Shown: positions 51,661-61,403, counted from the first letter of the stretch. The stretch: 64,000 nucleotides of DNA from Cupriavidus malaysiensis (GCF_001854325.1 NZ_CP017754.1:3472001-3536000), one strand, 5' to 3'. Notes: generated from the letters alone by a model not told the origin. Numbers and translations are program-made.

Positions 51661-52332
51661 TCAGCCGGCCGCCTCGCTGACGCAGCGCCAGAGCGCATGG
51701 CCGGAGGCGCCGTACTTGCGCTCGAACGGCGTCATGGCCTCGGCCGGCTGCCAGGGTTCGATCCGTGCCGGCCGCCCGGCCAGGGCCAGCGCCCGCGCGA
51801 ACTCTTCCACGTAGATCTGCCAGTTGCTGCGGCACTCCAGGTAGGCGCCGCAGGCGGCCAGCGCGGGGAACACGGCGTGCCCCTGCCAGCGCCGGCCCAG
51901 ATGGCCGATCTTGGGCCAGGGGTTCGGATACAGCACGTAGTGGCGGGCCACCGCCACCTGCAGGTCCTGCAGCAGGCGCCACACGTCCACCAGGTCGGCG
52001 CGGGCCCAGACGAAGTTTCCGGGCCGCTCCCCCTCCCACCAGTCCTTGCCGGCGGCCAGGCGCTTTTCCGACTGGTCCACGCCGATGACGAAATGGTCGG
52101 GCCAGGCCTGCGCCAGCCGCAACGTGCTCTCGCCCACGCCGCAGCCGGCGTCCAGGATCAGCGGCGCACCGCCGGCCTGCTGCCAGCGCGCCAGCGCCGC
52201 CTCCAGCGCATTGCGGCTGGCCTCGCCGACGGGCTTGCGGAAGGGCTCCGCCAGGTGGCGCGCCACGCGCGCGTCGAGGTGATCGTGGATGCCCGTCTGG
52301 GCCGAGGCGATGGTGCGGGAGTTGGCGAACAT
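51661..52332 (-). CDS. TrmB-like SAM-dependent methyltransferase
   Basis: The 223-residue protein has the AdoMet motif LDAGCGVGES (residues 60-69), the acidic GVDQSEKRL that binds ribose, and YPNPWPK at 135-141. TrmB, the tRNA guanine-N7 methyltransferase, has PDPWPK at that place; here Asp is replaced by Asn. It may be a TrmB paralogue with altered substrate or activity. It is convergent with the DUF2863 gene and divergent from the peptide-binding-protein gene. Confidence 0.75.
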   Translation of the reverse strand: MFANSRTIASAQTGIHDHLDARVARHLAEPFRKPVGEASRNALEAALARWQQAGGAPLILDAGCGVGESTLRLAQAWPDHFVIGVDQSEKRLAAGKDWWEGERPGNFVWARADLVDVWRLLQDLQVAVARHYVLYPNPWPKIGHLGRRWQGHAVFPALAACGAYLECRSNWQIYVEEFARALALAGRPARIEPWQPAEAMTPFERKYGASGHALWRCVSEAAG

Positions 52333-52519
52333 GGCCGCGATTCTACCGGGCCCGCAGCGAACGTCGGCGGAGCCCGCCGGGCGCGCCGCTGCGGTGCCGC
52401 ACCCGGCCGGCCGCGCACCGATGTCTTTTTGCCGGCACAATGCGGTCTGTCCGATCGAGAAACCGCCCGCCGGCGGCGCCACCGCGCGCCTGCGCGGGCT
52501 TGTACGAGGAGAGCATCCG

Positions 52520-54157
52520 ATGACCGCCAGCCACCGCAACCCTCCCGCCCTGCCTGCCGCGCCGCGCTCGCCGCGGCGCCGGCGCCTGCTGCAGGCCGGC
52601 GCCGCGCTGGCGCTGGGGCCCGCCGCCCAGGCCATGCGCCCCGCCGCCGCCGCCGATCCCGACACCCTGCGCATCGGCCTGGCAGCCGACGTGACGTCGA
52701 TGGACCCGCAGTGGAACAACGCCGGCCCGAACAACGCCATCGCCCTGCACATCTTCGAGTCGCTCGTGTTCATGGACAAGAACGCGCGCTATATCCCGGG
52801 ACTGGCGCTGTCCTGGAAGCCGGTCAATGCCATCACCTGGGAAATCAAGCTGCGCCCCAACGTGAAGTGGCATGACGGCGCCCCCTTCACCAGCGAGGAC
52901 GTCAAGGCGTCGCTGGAGCGCCCCGAAAAGCTCGTCAACAGCCCGGGCTCCTTCACCAGCTACACCAAGCCGATCGCGCGCATCGACACGCCCGACGCGC
53001 ACACCGTGCGGCTGACCATGAGCGTGCCCAACTACGCCAACCTGGCCAATGACCTGAACAGCGTGCCGATCCTGCCGAAGAAGGTGGCGGCCACGCTCAC
53101 CCAGGCCGAGTTCGACTCGGGCAAGGTCATGATCGGCACCGGCCCGTTCAAGTTCGTCCGCTTCGCGCGCGGGCAGGAGATCGTGATGGAGCGCAATCCC
53201 GACTACTGGGGCCCCAGGCCCGAGTGGGAGCGCGCGGTCTTCCGCATCCTGACCGACAATGGCGCCCGCACCGCCGCCCTGCTGGCCGGCGACGTCGACG
53301 TGATCGAGAGCGTGCCCTCGGCCGACGTGGCCAAGCTCAAGCAGAACCCCAAGTTCAAGATCGAGCAGCAGGTGTCCTGGCGCACCCTCTTCTGGCAGAT
53401 GGACCAGGCGCGCGACAACCCGCCCTTCGTCACCGACAAGGCCGGCAAGCCGCTGGGCAAGAACCCGTTCAAGGATGCGCGCGTGCGCGCCGCCATCAGC
53501 AAGGCGCTCAACCGCGACGCCATCGTCAGCCGCATCATGGAAGGGCTGGCGGTGCCGGCCTCGTCCATCGTCTCGCCGCAGATCTTCGGCCACCCGGGCA
53601 CCAGGCCCGACGCCTACGACCCGGAAGGCGCCAAGAAGCTGCTGGCCGCCGCCGGCTACCCCGACGGTTTCGGCCTGACCCTGCACGCCACCAACAACCG
53701 CTACCTGAACGACGCGGCGGTGGCGCAGGCCACCGCCGGCATGCTGACGCGCATCGGCATCCAGACCAAGGTGGAGACGATGCCGGTGGCCGCCTACTTC
53801 ACGCGCGCGCGCCAGGGAGAGTTCGCCTTCGAGATGCTGGGCTGGGGCTCGGCGGCGGCCGATGTGGCGCTACGCTCCATCCTGGGCACACCCAACCCCA
53901 AGACCGGCTACGGCACCTGGAACTGGGGCAAGTACAGCAACCCGCAGCTCGACCAGCTGATCGAGAAATCGCTGACCACGGTCAGCAGCGACAAGGCTCG
54001 CGAAGAGAACGCCCGCGCGGCGGCCCGCTTCGCGCTGGCCGACCACGGCATCATCCCGTCGCACAGCCAGCTGGCGATGTGGGCGATGCGCAAGGGCGTG
54101 CGCTACGAAGCGCGCACGGACGAGTGGTCGCTCGCCCAGTTCTTCCACAAGGAATAG
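52520..54157 (+). CDS. ABC transporter substrate-binding protein, family 5 (peptide/opine)
   Basis: The 545-residue extracytoplasmic protein has an Arg-rich N-terminus (RSPRRRRLLQAGAALAL) that resembles a Tat signal, then the SBP_bac_5 fold with TSMDPQWNNAGPNNAIALHI, LRPNVKWHDGAPFTSEDVK and GTGPFKFVRFARGQEIVMER. The family delivers peptides, nickel, opines or glutathione to ABC permeases. No permease or ATPase gene is adjacent, so it must use components encoded elsewhere or have lost them. AGGAG lies before the ATG. Confidence 0.88.
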   Translation: MTASHRNPPALPAAPRSPRRRRLLQAGAALALGPAAQAMRPAAAADPDTLRIGLAADVTSMDPQWNNAGPNNAIALHIFESLVFMDKNARYIPGLALSWKPVNAITWEIKLRPNVKWHDGAPFTSEDVKASLERPEKLVNSPGSFTSYTKPIARIDTPDAHTVRLTMSVPNYANLANDLNSVPILPKKVAATLTQAEFDSGKVMIGTGPFKFVRFARGQEIVMERNPDYWGPRPEWERAVFRILTDNGARTAALLAGDVDVIESVPSADVAKLKQNPKFKIEQQVSWRTLFWQMDQARDNPPFVTDKAGKPLGKNPFKDARVRAAISKALNRDAIVSRIMEGLAVPASSIVSPQIFGHPGTRPDAYDPEGAKKLLAAAGYPDGFGLTLHATNNRYLNDAAVAQATAGMLTRIGIQTKVETMPVAAYFTRARQGEFAFEMLGWGSAAADVALRSILGTPNPKTGYGTWNWGKYSNPQLDQLIEKSLTTVSSDKAREENARAAARFALADHGIIPSHSQLAMWAMRKGVRYEARTDEWSLAQFFHKE

Positions 54158-54206
54158 TTGGCGGCCCAGGCCGGTGCGGCGGGGATCGCGCCGCGCCGGC
54201 TCGCGC

Positions 54207-54266
54207 CCCTCTCCCGCCTGCGGGAGAGGGAGTCAAGACGCCATGCTTAACCAGCGGCGTCGGCGC
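54207..54266. repeat. Dispersed intergenic repeat, copy 2
   Basis: CCCTCTCCCGC and GCGGGAGAGGG (54207-54230) form a perfect hairpin. The following sequence up to 54266 resembles 29127-29163. It lies between two convergent genes and may serve as a transcription stop. Confidence 0.7.
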
Positions 54267-54276
54267 TTCCTGCCGC

Positions 54277-55206
54277 TCAGATCCGCAGCCGCTCTTCCTG
54301 CCGTGCGTTGGCCGCGCGCAGTTTGGCCACCCAGTCGCGCGCCGGCAGCCGCGTGGTGGTTTCCACCACCTTGGCGCGCGCCTCCAGCACCTCCCAGGAC
54401 ACGTCGATCACGGGGCCGTTGAAGGCCAGTGCGATGACATTGCCGTCGTGCACCTCGGGGAAGACCAGCACGCGGTTGTCGAAGGCATCGCAGATGCGCA
54501 CGATGTTCTTCGGGAAACTGTCATGGTCGCCGAACAGGTTGATGGTCATCACGCCGGGGGCCTTCAGCACGCGCCGGCAGGCGCGGTAGAAGGCGGTGGT
54601 GTCGAGCACGGGCCCGCGGGCGGTGGCGTCGTACAGGTCCACCTGCAGCGCGTCGACGCTGCCGGTGTGCGCGGCATCCATCACGTAGTCCCAGGCATCC
54701 TGCTCCAGCACGCGCAGCCGCGTGTCGTCCTCGCGCAGGCCGAACATGCTGCGCCCGGCGACGATGACCGCGGGATTCAGCTCGACCGCGGTGACGCGGG
54801 CGCGGCTGAACTGGCGGTGATTGAACTTGGTCAGCGCCGCCGCGCCGAGGCCGAGCTGGGCCACGTGGAAGTCGGGCGCGGACGGCGACAGGAACAGCAG
54901 CCAAGCCATCATCTGCTGCGCGTACTCCAGCTCGATGGCATCCGGCTTGCGCAGGCGCATGGCGCCCTGCACCCACTCGGTGCCGAAATGCAGGTAGCGC
55001 ACGCCGTCCATTTCCGAGAACGTGACCGGGGCGAAGCGCGGCGTCATCCGCTTCTCGTCGCCCTGGGCGCCGCGGCGCGCGGGCTTGTCCTCGCGCGGCT
55101 CGGCGTCCGGGCCATCGCCTTGCGCCATACGGCGTTGCGCGCGTGCGCCCCGGGCTGGACGGCGGGAGGCCTCGGCCTCGATGGATTTGCGTTTGAGCAG
55201 AGTCAT
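54277..55206 (-). CDS. Spermidine-synthase-like protein
   Basis: The 309-residue protein has a 55-residue N-terminal extension that is Arg/Ala/Glu-rich and probably disordered, then a Rossmann methyltransferase-like domain with AQLGLGAAALTKFNH, VTAVELNPAVI (ribose-binding acid) and ALQVDLYDATARGPVLD. This is the spermidine-synthase-like family found in many proteobacteria; whether it binds putrescine is unclear, since the canonical polyamine residues are not all evident. It lies downstream of the PLDc_N/TPR gene on the same strand. Confidence 0.75.
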   Translation of the reverse strand: MTLLKRKSIEAEASRRPARGARAQRRMAQGDGPDAEPREDKPARRGAQGDEKRMTPRFAPVTFSEMDGVRYLHFGTEWVQGAMRLRKPDAIELEYAQQMMAWLLFLSPSAPDFHVAQLGLGAAALTKFNHRQFSRARVTAVELNPAVIVAGRSMFGLREDDTRLRVLEQDAWDYVMDAAHTGSVDALQVDLYDATARGPVLDTTAFYRACRRVLKAPGVMTINLFGDHDSFPKNIVRICDAFDNRVLVFPEVHDGNVIALAFNGPVIDVSWEVLEARAKVVETTTRLPARDWVAKLRAANARQEERLRI

Positions 55207-55307
55207 GGAATACGGATTCGATGGTGCTGGCCCGTATCGGCGGGCCGGTTGGAAATCAGGGAACGTGCCGCGGCGCCGCGGTGCCTCAGCGGGAGAAGGC
55301 CCGGCGC

Positions 55308-56063
55308 TCAGGGCCTGACCTGCGCCGAGCGGGCGCGCTCCAGCCACTCGCGATTGTGCTCGCGCGCATGGCGCGGCCAATGGCGGGCGTCGTGCACGAT
55401 GTCGGCGTACAAGGTGCGCGCCCGCTCGCGGTCGGCGGCGTCCGGCTGCTGCGCCAGCCAGTCCGCGAACAGGCAGCGCGCTGCCGCATCGCTGGCGCAG
55501 GTGAGCGCCGCCTCGAAGGCGGCACGCGTGCCCGCCGCGCCCTGCGCGGCCAGCGCGCGCGCATAGAGCAGTGCCGGATCGGCCTGCTGGCGCAGCAATG
55601 GATTGGCGGCAAACAGACGCTCCAGTGTGGCCACTGCGCCGGCGCTGTCCTGCGTGGCGAACTGCGCCTGGGCCAGCCCGAGCAGCAGTGCCGGATCGCT
55701 GGCGAAGGGGCCGCTGGCGGCCTCCTGGTAGTGCTGCAGCGCTTCCTGCGGCTGGCCCGCCTCCAGCAGGGCGGCCGCCAACCGCATGCGGTGGGCCACC
55801 GTGGGCGCGCGGTCGAAATCGCTGCGCGCTTCCCGCACCGCGCGGTTCGGGTCGACCAGGTTGGTCAGCGCGCGCGTGGCGACGCGCGCGCCGCGCGACT
55901 GGCGCAGCGCCGGCAGGTAGATGGCGAAGAAGTACACCACGCTGCCGAACAGCGGGAAGGCGAACAGGATCAGCAACCAGTACATGTTCTGCTGCGTGCG
56001 CACCGCGTGGACGGCGAAATAGATGGCGACGATGACGTGGAGGCTGATTCCCAGGTATGGCAT
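55308..56063 (-). CDS. PLDc_N membrane protein with TPR-like repeats
   Basis: The 251-residue protein has two N-terminal membrane segments (LGISLHVIVAIYFAVHAV and MYWLLILFAFPLFGSVVYFF) of the PLDc_N type seen at the start of cardiolipin synthases. Helical repeats of TPR character follow (AAALLEAGQPQEALQHYQEA and ALLLGLAQAQFATQDSAGA). There is no phospholipase catalytic domain. A scaffold role at the membrane is plausible; no function is established. Confidence 0.7.
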   Translation of the reverse strand: MPYLGISLHVIVAIYFAVHAVRTQQNMYWLLILFAFPLFGSVVYFFAIYLPALRQSRGARVATRALTNLVDPNRAVREARSDFDRAPTVAHRMRLAAALLEAGQPQEALQHYQEAASGPFASDPALLLGLAQAQFATQDSAGAVATLERLFAANPLLRQQADPALLYARALAAQGAAGTRAAFEAALTCASDAAARCLFADWLAQQPDAADRERARTLYADIVHDARHWPRHAREHNREWLERARSAQVRP

Positions 56064-56308
56064 TGCGCAAGAGGAGCCGGCGCCGCTCGCGCGGCCGGCC
56101 GATCGGAGGTCGACAGACGGGAATTGTGACAGAACTGCGGTGACAGGACCGCGAAGCGGAACCGCCGCCCGCCTCCGCCGCGCGTCGGCAGGCAAGGAAG
56201 GTGAGAGGCGGTTGGAACGGTGCCGCGCCGGACCGGACCGCGGCAGGCAAGAAGCGGGAGGGGAAAAGACCCGCTCCGGCGCGCGCGGCACCGGAGGCGG
56301 TGCGCCGC

Positions 56309-56983
56309 TCAGCGCTGGCGCTTCTGCGTCTCGGGCAGCAGTTGCGAGTCGTCGCCCAGCGAGGACTCGATGCGGCGGATCTCGCCCTGCAGCTTGTCGA
56401 GCTGGATGCGCGCCGCGCGGCTCTGGATCTCGGCCGCCTGCGCATCGTTCTGCGAAGTCTTCTGGTCATCGACCATGCGCTTGCGCTGGGCCTGCATGGT
56501 GCGCAGGTCGCCCTGCAGGACATCGGCCTGCGCCTGGGCATCCTGGATGGCGCGGTCGTACTGGCGCTGCAAGGTCGTCAGCACCTGCCGGCGGATCCCC
56601 TCGGCCGCCATCGCTTCGGCCTGCTTGTTGGCCTTCTGGTACGCGGCCTCGGCTGGCGCCAGCGCGGTGAAACGCAGCACCCGCCAGATCTTGTTCTGGT
56701 ACAGCTGGCCCACGTAGCAGACCAGTTGCTCGTTGGCGAGCAACAGCGTGGTGCCGTATTCGCCGTTGACCGCCGAGCGCAGCTCCGTGACCGAGCCCTG
56801 CTGCAGGCGCTGCTGCAATTCCCCCATCAGGCCGGACGCCGTGACGTCGGCGACCGGCTTCCTGCCCGCGGCATCGTCCGGCTGCGCCGCGGCGCCCTTG
56901 GCGATGGCGGCGGAGCCGAACAGCGAGAGTTGGATCGCGACGATGCCGGCGAGAAGCCGGGTACGGCACAGGCTGTCGTACAT
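56309..56983 (-). CDS. DUF2968-family secreted coiled-coil protein
   Basis: The 224-residue protein has a signal peptide (LLAGIVAIQLSLFGSAAIA), a short globular part (GEYGTTLLLANEQLVCYVG) and a long helical coiled coil (QRQYDRAIQDAQAQADVLQG onward to the C-terminus). I recognise it as DUF2968, present in Ralstonia and Burkholderia, function unknown. The ATG at 56983 is used; the frame runs upstream without support. Confidence 0.7.
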   Translation of the reverse strand: MYDSLCRTRLLAGIVAIQLSLFGSAAIAKGAAAQPDDAAGRKPVADVTASGLMGELQQRLQQGSVTELRSAVNGEYGTTLLLANEQLVCYVGQLYQNKIWRVLRFTALAPAEAAYQKANKQAEAMAAEGIRRQVLTTLQRQYDRAIQDAQAQADVLQGDLRTMQAQRKRMVDDQKTSQNDAQAAEIQSRAARIQLDKLQGEIRRIESSLGDDSQLLPETQKRQR

Positions 56984-57182
56984 GCTGTATCTGGTGGTGG
57001 GCAGTTTGCTGGGAACGCAGCCGGTCGGCTGCGGCACGGCCTCTTCGGCGCGGCAGCGGCGACGAATCTTAACAAGATTGTGCCAAGGCAGGGAGGTTTC
57101 CCCCCTCTTCACCTCAGGCTCGGCTCCGTCCAACAGGCCTTACGGCTGTCCCCGGGGCAAGCTTGAGACACCACAACCCCCA

Positions 57183-57716
57183 CTAAAGAGGGGGATCAGA
57201 CAACAATGCCCGCCACAGTTCAAGCTTCTGCGCGAAGCTGCGCGCGGCGTGGGCCGGGCTCGACGAGGGCAGCAGCACGGTCTGGTAGCCGGCCGCGGCG
57301 AACTGGGGGGCGAAGCGGCCGGAGGTGCCGCCGTTGAAACCGACACGCCGCAGCGACGGCGCGAGCGCGCGCAGGCGTGCGAAATCATTGGCCTGCGGCT
57401 GGCGGATGCTGCTGTCCAGGCTGCCCGCGCGCACGCAGGCGCCGAGCACGTCCCAGACACCGATGCGGTGGGCCAGCAGGCACGCCAGGCGCTCGGCGTA
57501 GGGCAGTCCGGCCAGCGGCTCGCCGGTCAGCGCGCCCATCAGCGGCCAGAACTGGTTGCGCGGATGGGCATAGTACTGGCGCGCCGCCAGCGAAGCGGCC
57601 CCGGGGAAACTGCCCAGCACCACCACCCGCGTATGGCAATCGAGCACGGGCGGCAGGCCGACCTGCAGGCCGGCCTCGGCGGCGTCAGCCGCGACAGTGG
57701 CCCTGGCTGCCGCCAC
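57183..57716 (-). CDS. DNA-deoxyinosine (hypoxanthine) glycosylase, UDG superfamily
   Basis: The 177-residue protein has VVVLGSFPGAASLAARQYYAH and PRNQFWPLMG, the active-site region of the Mug-like HDG group that removes hypoxanthine from DNA, and the C-terminal LLPSSSPAHAA loop. It starts with GTG at 57716, 6 bp after the htpG stop, so it depends on htpG transcription. The ribosome site is poor; translational coupling is likely. Confidence 0.82.
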   Translation of the reverse strand: MAAARATVAADAAEAGLQVGLPPVLDCHTRVVVLGSFPGAASLAARQYYAHPRNQFWPLMGALTGEPLAGLPYAERLACLLAHRIGVWDVLGACVRAGSLDSSIRQPQANDFARLRALAPSLRRVGFNGGTSGRFAPQFAAAGYQTVLLPSSSPAHAARSFAQKLELWRALLSDPPL

Positions 57717-57722
57717 GCCGCT

Positions 57723-59624
57723 TCAGGCCAGCAAGCGATTGACGCGCTGCACGTAGGCGGCCGGGTCTTCCAGCATGCCGCCCTCGGCCAGCAGGGCCTG
57801 GTCGAACAGTACCTGCACGCGGTCGGTGAAGGCCTCACCCTCGGGCAGGTCGCGCAGCCGCTTGACCAGCGCGTGCTCGGGGTTCAGCTCCAGGATGGGC
57901 TGCACGTCCGGCGCCTTCTGCCCCGCCTGCTTGAGCAGGCGCTGCAGGTAGCCGCTCATCTCGCCCTCGTCCGACACCAGGCAGGAAGCCGAGTCGGTCA
58001 GGCGCAGCGTCACGCGCACGTCCTTGGCCTTGCCTTCGAGCGCGGTCTTGGCTCGCGCCACCACGTCCTTCCAGTCGCCTTCGGCCTTCTCCTGCTCGGC
58101 CTTCTCGCCGGCATCGGCCAGCGAGCCCAGGTCGAGGCCGCCGCGCGCCACCGAGACCAGTTCCTTGCCGTCGAACTCATGCAGGAAGGACAGCATCCAT
58201 TCGTCGACGCGCTCGGTCAGCAGCAGCACCTCGATGCCCTTCTTGCGGAACACCTCGAGATGCGGACTCGACTTCGCCGCCAGCCAGGTGTCGGCGGTGA
58301 CGTAGTAGATCTTGTCCTGGCCTTCCTTCATGCGCGCTACGTAAGCCGCCAGCGAGACGTTCTGCTCGGCATCGTCGTTGTGCGTGGAGGCGAAGCGCAG
58401 CAGCTTGGCGACGCGCTCCTGGTTGGCCTGGTCCTCGCCGACGCCCTCCTTCAGCACCTGGCCGAACTGCTGCCAGAAGCTGGCGTACTTGTCGCGTTCG
58501 GCCTGCTCTTCGCCGTCGGCCAGCGACTCGAGCACCGACAGCACGCGCTTGGTGCAGCCTTCGCGGATCGCCTTGACGTCGCGGCTCTCCTGCAGCAGCT
58601 CGCGCGAGACGTTCAGCGGCAGGTCGGCCGAATCCACTACGCCCTTGACGAAGCGCAGGTAGTTCGGCAGCAACTGCTCGGCCTCGTCCATGATGAAGAC
58701 GCGCTTCACGTAGAGCTTGAGGCCGCCCTTGTGGTTGCGGTCCCACAGGTCGAACGGCGCGCGCGCGGGGATGTAGAGCAGCTGGGTGTATTCGCTGCGG
58801 CCTTCCACGCGGTTGTGGGTCCACGCCAGCGGCGCCTCGTTGTCATGGGCGATGTGCTGGTAGAAGGCGGTGTACTGCTCGTCGCTGATGTCCGACTTGG
58901 CGCGCGTCCACAGGGCGCTCGCCTGGTTCACGCTCTCCCACTCGTCGGTGCGCTGGTAGGTGCTGGCCTCGGCATCCCAGACCTCCTTGGGCATGCGGAT
59001 CGGCAGCGAGATATGGTCCGAGTACTTGCGGATGATCTCCTTGATCTTCCAGGCCGACAGGAAATCGTCCTCGCCCTCGCGCAGGTGCAGCGTGATGGTA
59101 GTGCCGCGCGCGGCGCGCTCGACGGCATCCACGGTGAACTCGCCGTCGCCGCGGCTCTCCCAGCGTACCGCCTCGCCGGCGGGCAGGCCGGCACGGCGCG
59201 TCTCCACGGTGACCTTGTCGGCCACGATGAAGGCCGAGTAGAAGCCCACGCCGAACTGGCCGATCAGCGCGGCGTCCTTCTGCTGGTCGCCGGAGAGCTG
59301 CTGGAAGAATTCCTTGGTGCCCGAGCGGGCGATGGTGCCGAGGTTGCGGATCGCCTCGTCGCGGCTCATGCCGATGCCGTTGTCGGTGAGCTTGAGCGTG
59401 CGCGCGGCGCTGTCCACCTCGATGCGGATGGCCAGGTCGGCATCGTTCTCCAGCAGGGCGGGATTCGCGATCGCCTCGAAGCGCAGCTTGTCGGAGGCGT
59501 CGGAAGCATTGGAGACCAGCTCGCGCAGGAAGATTTCCTTGTTGCTGTACAGCGAGTGGATCATCAGGTGCAGCAGTTGCTTCACTTCCGCCTGGAAGCT
59601 CATCGTTTCGTGCGGTGCGGTCAT
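57723..59624 (-). CDS. htpG: Chaperone HtpG (Hsp90)
   Basis: The 633-residue Hsp90 homologue has the N-terminal ATPase domain ([37 protein letters not shown]), middle domain ([30 protein letters not shown]) and C-terminal dimerisation domain ending at RLLA. It refolds proteins under stress. AGGAG lies before the ATG, and a sigma-32-type promoter is about 130 bp upstream. A DNA glycosylase gene follows closely. Confidence 0.97.
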   Translation of the reverse strand: MTAPHETMSFQAEVKQLLHLMIHSLYSNKEIFLRELVSNASDASDKLRFEAIANPALLENDADLAIRIEVDSAARTLKLTDNGIGMSRDEAIRNLGTIARSGTKEFFQQLSGDQQKDAALIGQFGVGFYSAFIVADKVTVETRRAGLPAGEAVRWESRGDGEFTVDAVERAARGTTITLHLREGEDDFLSAWKIKEIIRKYSDHISLPIRMPKEVWDAEASTYQRTDEWESVNQASALWTRAKSDISDEQYTAFYQHIAHDNEAPLAWTHNRVEGRSEYTQLLYIPARAPFDLWDRNHKGGLKLYVKRVFIMDEAEQLLPNYLRFVKGVVDSADLPLNVSRELLQESRDVKAIREGCTKRVLSVLESLADGEEQAERDKYASFWQQFGQVLKEGVGEDQANQERVAKLLRFASTHNDDAEQNVSLAAYVARMKEGQDKIYYVTADTWLAAKSSPHLEVFRKKGIEVLLLTERVDEWMLSFLHEFDGKELVSVARGGLDLGSLADAGEKAEQEKAEGDWKDVVARAKTALEGKAKDVRVTLRLTDSASCLVSDEGEMSGYLQRLLKQAGQKAPDVQPILELNPEHALVKRLRDLPEGEAFTDRVQVLFDQALLAEGGMLEDPAAYVQRVNRLLA

Positions 59625-59757
59625 GGTTCTCCTCTTGGAAATCTCGTCATCCCGGCAAGGCGCCGGGGCTGTGGCATGCGGAACGGCGGGAAAGCGCCTG
59701 GCGCGCCGCCGCCGCGCGCCTGCACGGCGGGCACGGCAGCGGCGCCCGTGACCCGAC

Positions 59758-59785
59758 AGATAGGGCCGGACCGGCGGTTTTCAAG
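59758..59785 (-). promoter_or_regulatory. htpG: Sigma-32 heat-shock promoter of htpG
   Basis: On the minus strand CTTGAA (59785-59780) is followed after 14 bp by CCCTATCT (59765-59758). The sigma-32 consensus is CTTGAA, a 13-15 bp spacer and CCCCATNT, so only one fixed base differs. The leader would be about 125 nt. Confidence 0.7.
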
Positions 59786-59817
59786 CCCGGCCCGCGCGGC
59801 TTCGGCGCCGCCCCAGG

Positions 59818-61320
59818 CTAACGCTCGAGCTGGCGCGCCAGGAAGCGCAGCATGCCCGGATCGGCGCTGCTGGCCACATTGAAGCGCATCCAGCCCGAAG
59901 GCAGTTGCGACGGTGAGAACAGGCTGCCGGGCGCGAACAGGAAACCCTCTTCGTGCCCCGCCGTGGCGATCGCATTGGTATCGCGCCCGGTGTCGGCCCA
60001 CAGGTACATGCCGGCCTGCTGGCCGGGAAACAGCTTCAGGCCGAGGTTCTCCAGGGTGCGCCGGGTATCGTCGCGGGCACGGTCCAGGCGCGTGCGCACG
60101 CGCTCGACGTGCTTGCGGTAGTGCCCTTCGGTCAGCACCTTATAGAGCGCGCGCTCGTTGATCTCCGGCGAGGTCAGGCCGGCCAGCAGCTTGCTGTCGG
60201 TCAGCGCGGCGACCAGCTCCGGGTGCGCCGCGATGAAGCCCACGCGCAGGTTGGGCGCCAGCGTCTTGGAGAAGCTGCCCAGGTAGATCACCCGGCGCAG
60301 CTGGTCGAGGCTGGCCAGCCGCGTGGCGCTCTGGCCCGGCGGCAGCAGGTCGCAGTAGATATCGTCCTCGACGATGAGGAAGTCGTACTGCTCGGCCAGG
60401 CGCAGCAGCTGGAAGGCCGTGGCCGGCGACAGCGAGGTGCCGGTGGGGTTGTGCACCACCGAGTTGATCACGAACAGGCGCGGCCGGTGCGCCTGCACGA
60501 TGCGCTCCAGCGCCTGCAGGTCCGGGCCCTCCGGCGTGTAGGGCACGCCGATGACCTGGGCACCCTGGGCGGCGAAGCGGCCGAACATCACGAACCAGGC
60601 GGGATCGCCGACCAGCACCGCGTCGTCGGGCTGCAGGTAGAGCCTGGCGATCAGGTCGAGGGCCTGGGTGATGCCGGAGGTCAGCACGATCTGCTCCGGC
60701 GCGGCGCCGATCTCCAGTTCGGCCAGCCGCGTGCGCAGTTGCTGGCGCAGCGGCAGGAAGCCCTGGGGCGAGCCGCTGGCGAGGAAATGGCTGCCGGGCT
60801 GCCGCCCCAGCGCGCGCAGGGCGCTGGCGATCAGTTCGCCATCCAGCCAGTCGTTGGGCAGGAAGCCCAGTCCCGGCGCCTTGTGGCTCTCGACCGTGTG
60901 GAACATGCTGCGCAGCAGCCAGGTCACGTCGATATGGCGTGCCCGCGCGGGCACCGCCGCCGCCGGCACCTGCGGGGCGGCCGGTTCGCGTACGTAGAAG
61001 CCGGAGCCGCGCCGCGATTCCAGGTAACCCAGCGCCACCAGGCGCTCGTAGGCCTCGACCACGGTGAAGCGCGAGATGCCCTTGTCCTGGGCCAGCTGGC
61101 GGATCGACGGCATGCGCATGCCGGCGCGGAAGACCCGCTCATCGATGCGCATGCGGGCCCACTCGGTCAGTTGCTCCACCAGCGTCATCTGCGCCGACGG
61201 CACCGGGTCGGGCAGGCGGTCGACGCGCGGCACCACCAGCCGCGGCCGCGCCGCCGGCATGCCTTGCGCGCCGCTTCCGCTATCCTTCGGTAACTGGGCC
61301 ACAGCCTGCTCGCCTTCCAT
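59818..61320 (-). CDS. MocR-family regulator (GntR DNA-binding plus aminotransferase domain)
   Basis: The 500-residue fusion has an N-terminal winged helix (MPSIRQLAQDKGISRFTVVEAYERLVALGYLESR; key residues about 70-105) and a class I aminotransferase domain with PLP lysine in YLGSFSKTLAPNLRVGF. Members such as GabR and PdxR sense PLP with an amino acid or amine and regulate a divergent gene. The ATG at 61320 has GGAG 6 nt upstream. Direct repeats upstream fit a binding site. Divergent VOC gene and downstream alaX and exporter are likely targets. Confidence 0.88.
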   Translation of the reverse strand: MEGEQAVAQLPKDSGSGAQGMPAARPRLVVPRVDRLPDPVPSAQMTLVEQLTEWARMRIDERVFRAGMRMPSIRQLAQDKGISRFTVVEAYERLVALGYLESRRGSGFYVREPAAPQVPAAAVPARARHIDVTWLLRSMFHTVESHKAPGLGFLPNDWLDGELIASALRALGRQPGSHFLASGSPQGFLPLRQQLRTRLAELEIGAAPEQIVLTSGITQALDLIARLYLQPDDAVLVGDPAWFVMFGRFAAQGAQVIGVPYTPEGPDLQALERIVQAHRPRLFVINSVVHNPTGTSLSPATAFQLLRLAEQYDFLIVEDDIYCDLLPPGQSATRLASLDQLRRVIYLGSFSKTLAPNLRVGFIAAHPELVAALTDSKLLAGLTSPEINERALYKVLTEGHYRKHVERVRTRLDRARDDTRRTLENLGLKLFPGQQAGMYLWADTGRDTNAIATAGHEEGFLFAPGSLFSPSQLPSGWMRFNVASSADPGMLRFLARQLER

Positions 61321-61333
61321 GTCCGCTCCCGCA

Positions 61334-61378
61334 ACTGTACTGAACACGAACAGAGTAACTGTCTAGGTACTGTACTGA
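61334..61378. promoter_or_regulatory. Paired direct repeats, likely MocR operator
   Basis: ACTGTACTGA occurs exactly twice, at 61334-61343 and 61369-61378, 35 bp apart. A partial copy (AACTGTC) lies between them. MocR proteins typically bind paired direct repeats in the divergent promoter. Confidence 0.6.
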
Positions 61379-61388
61379 CAACCTTCTC

Positions 61389-61394
61389 TACTAT
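61389..61394 (+). promoter_or_regulatory. Candidate -10 of the VOC gene
   Basis: TACTAT lies 9 bp before the ATG at 61404, with a weak -35 (GGTACT) that overlaps an operator repeat. A start at about 61401 would make the mRNA almost leaderless and activator-dependent. Confidence 0.4.
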
Positions 61395-61403
61395 CGAAGC
61401 CAG

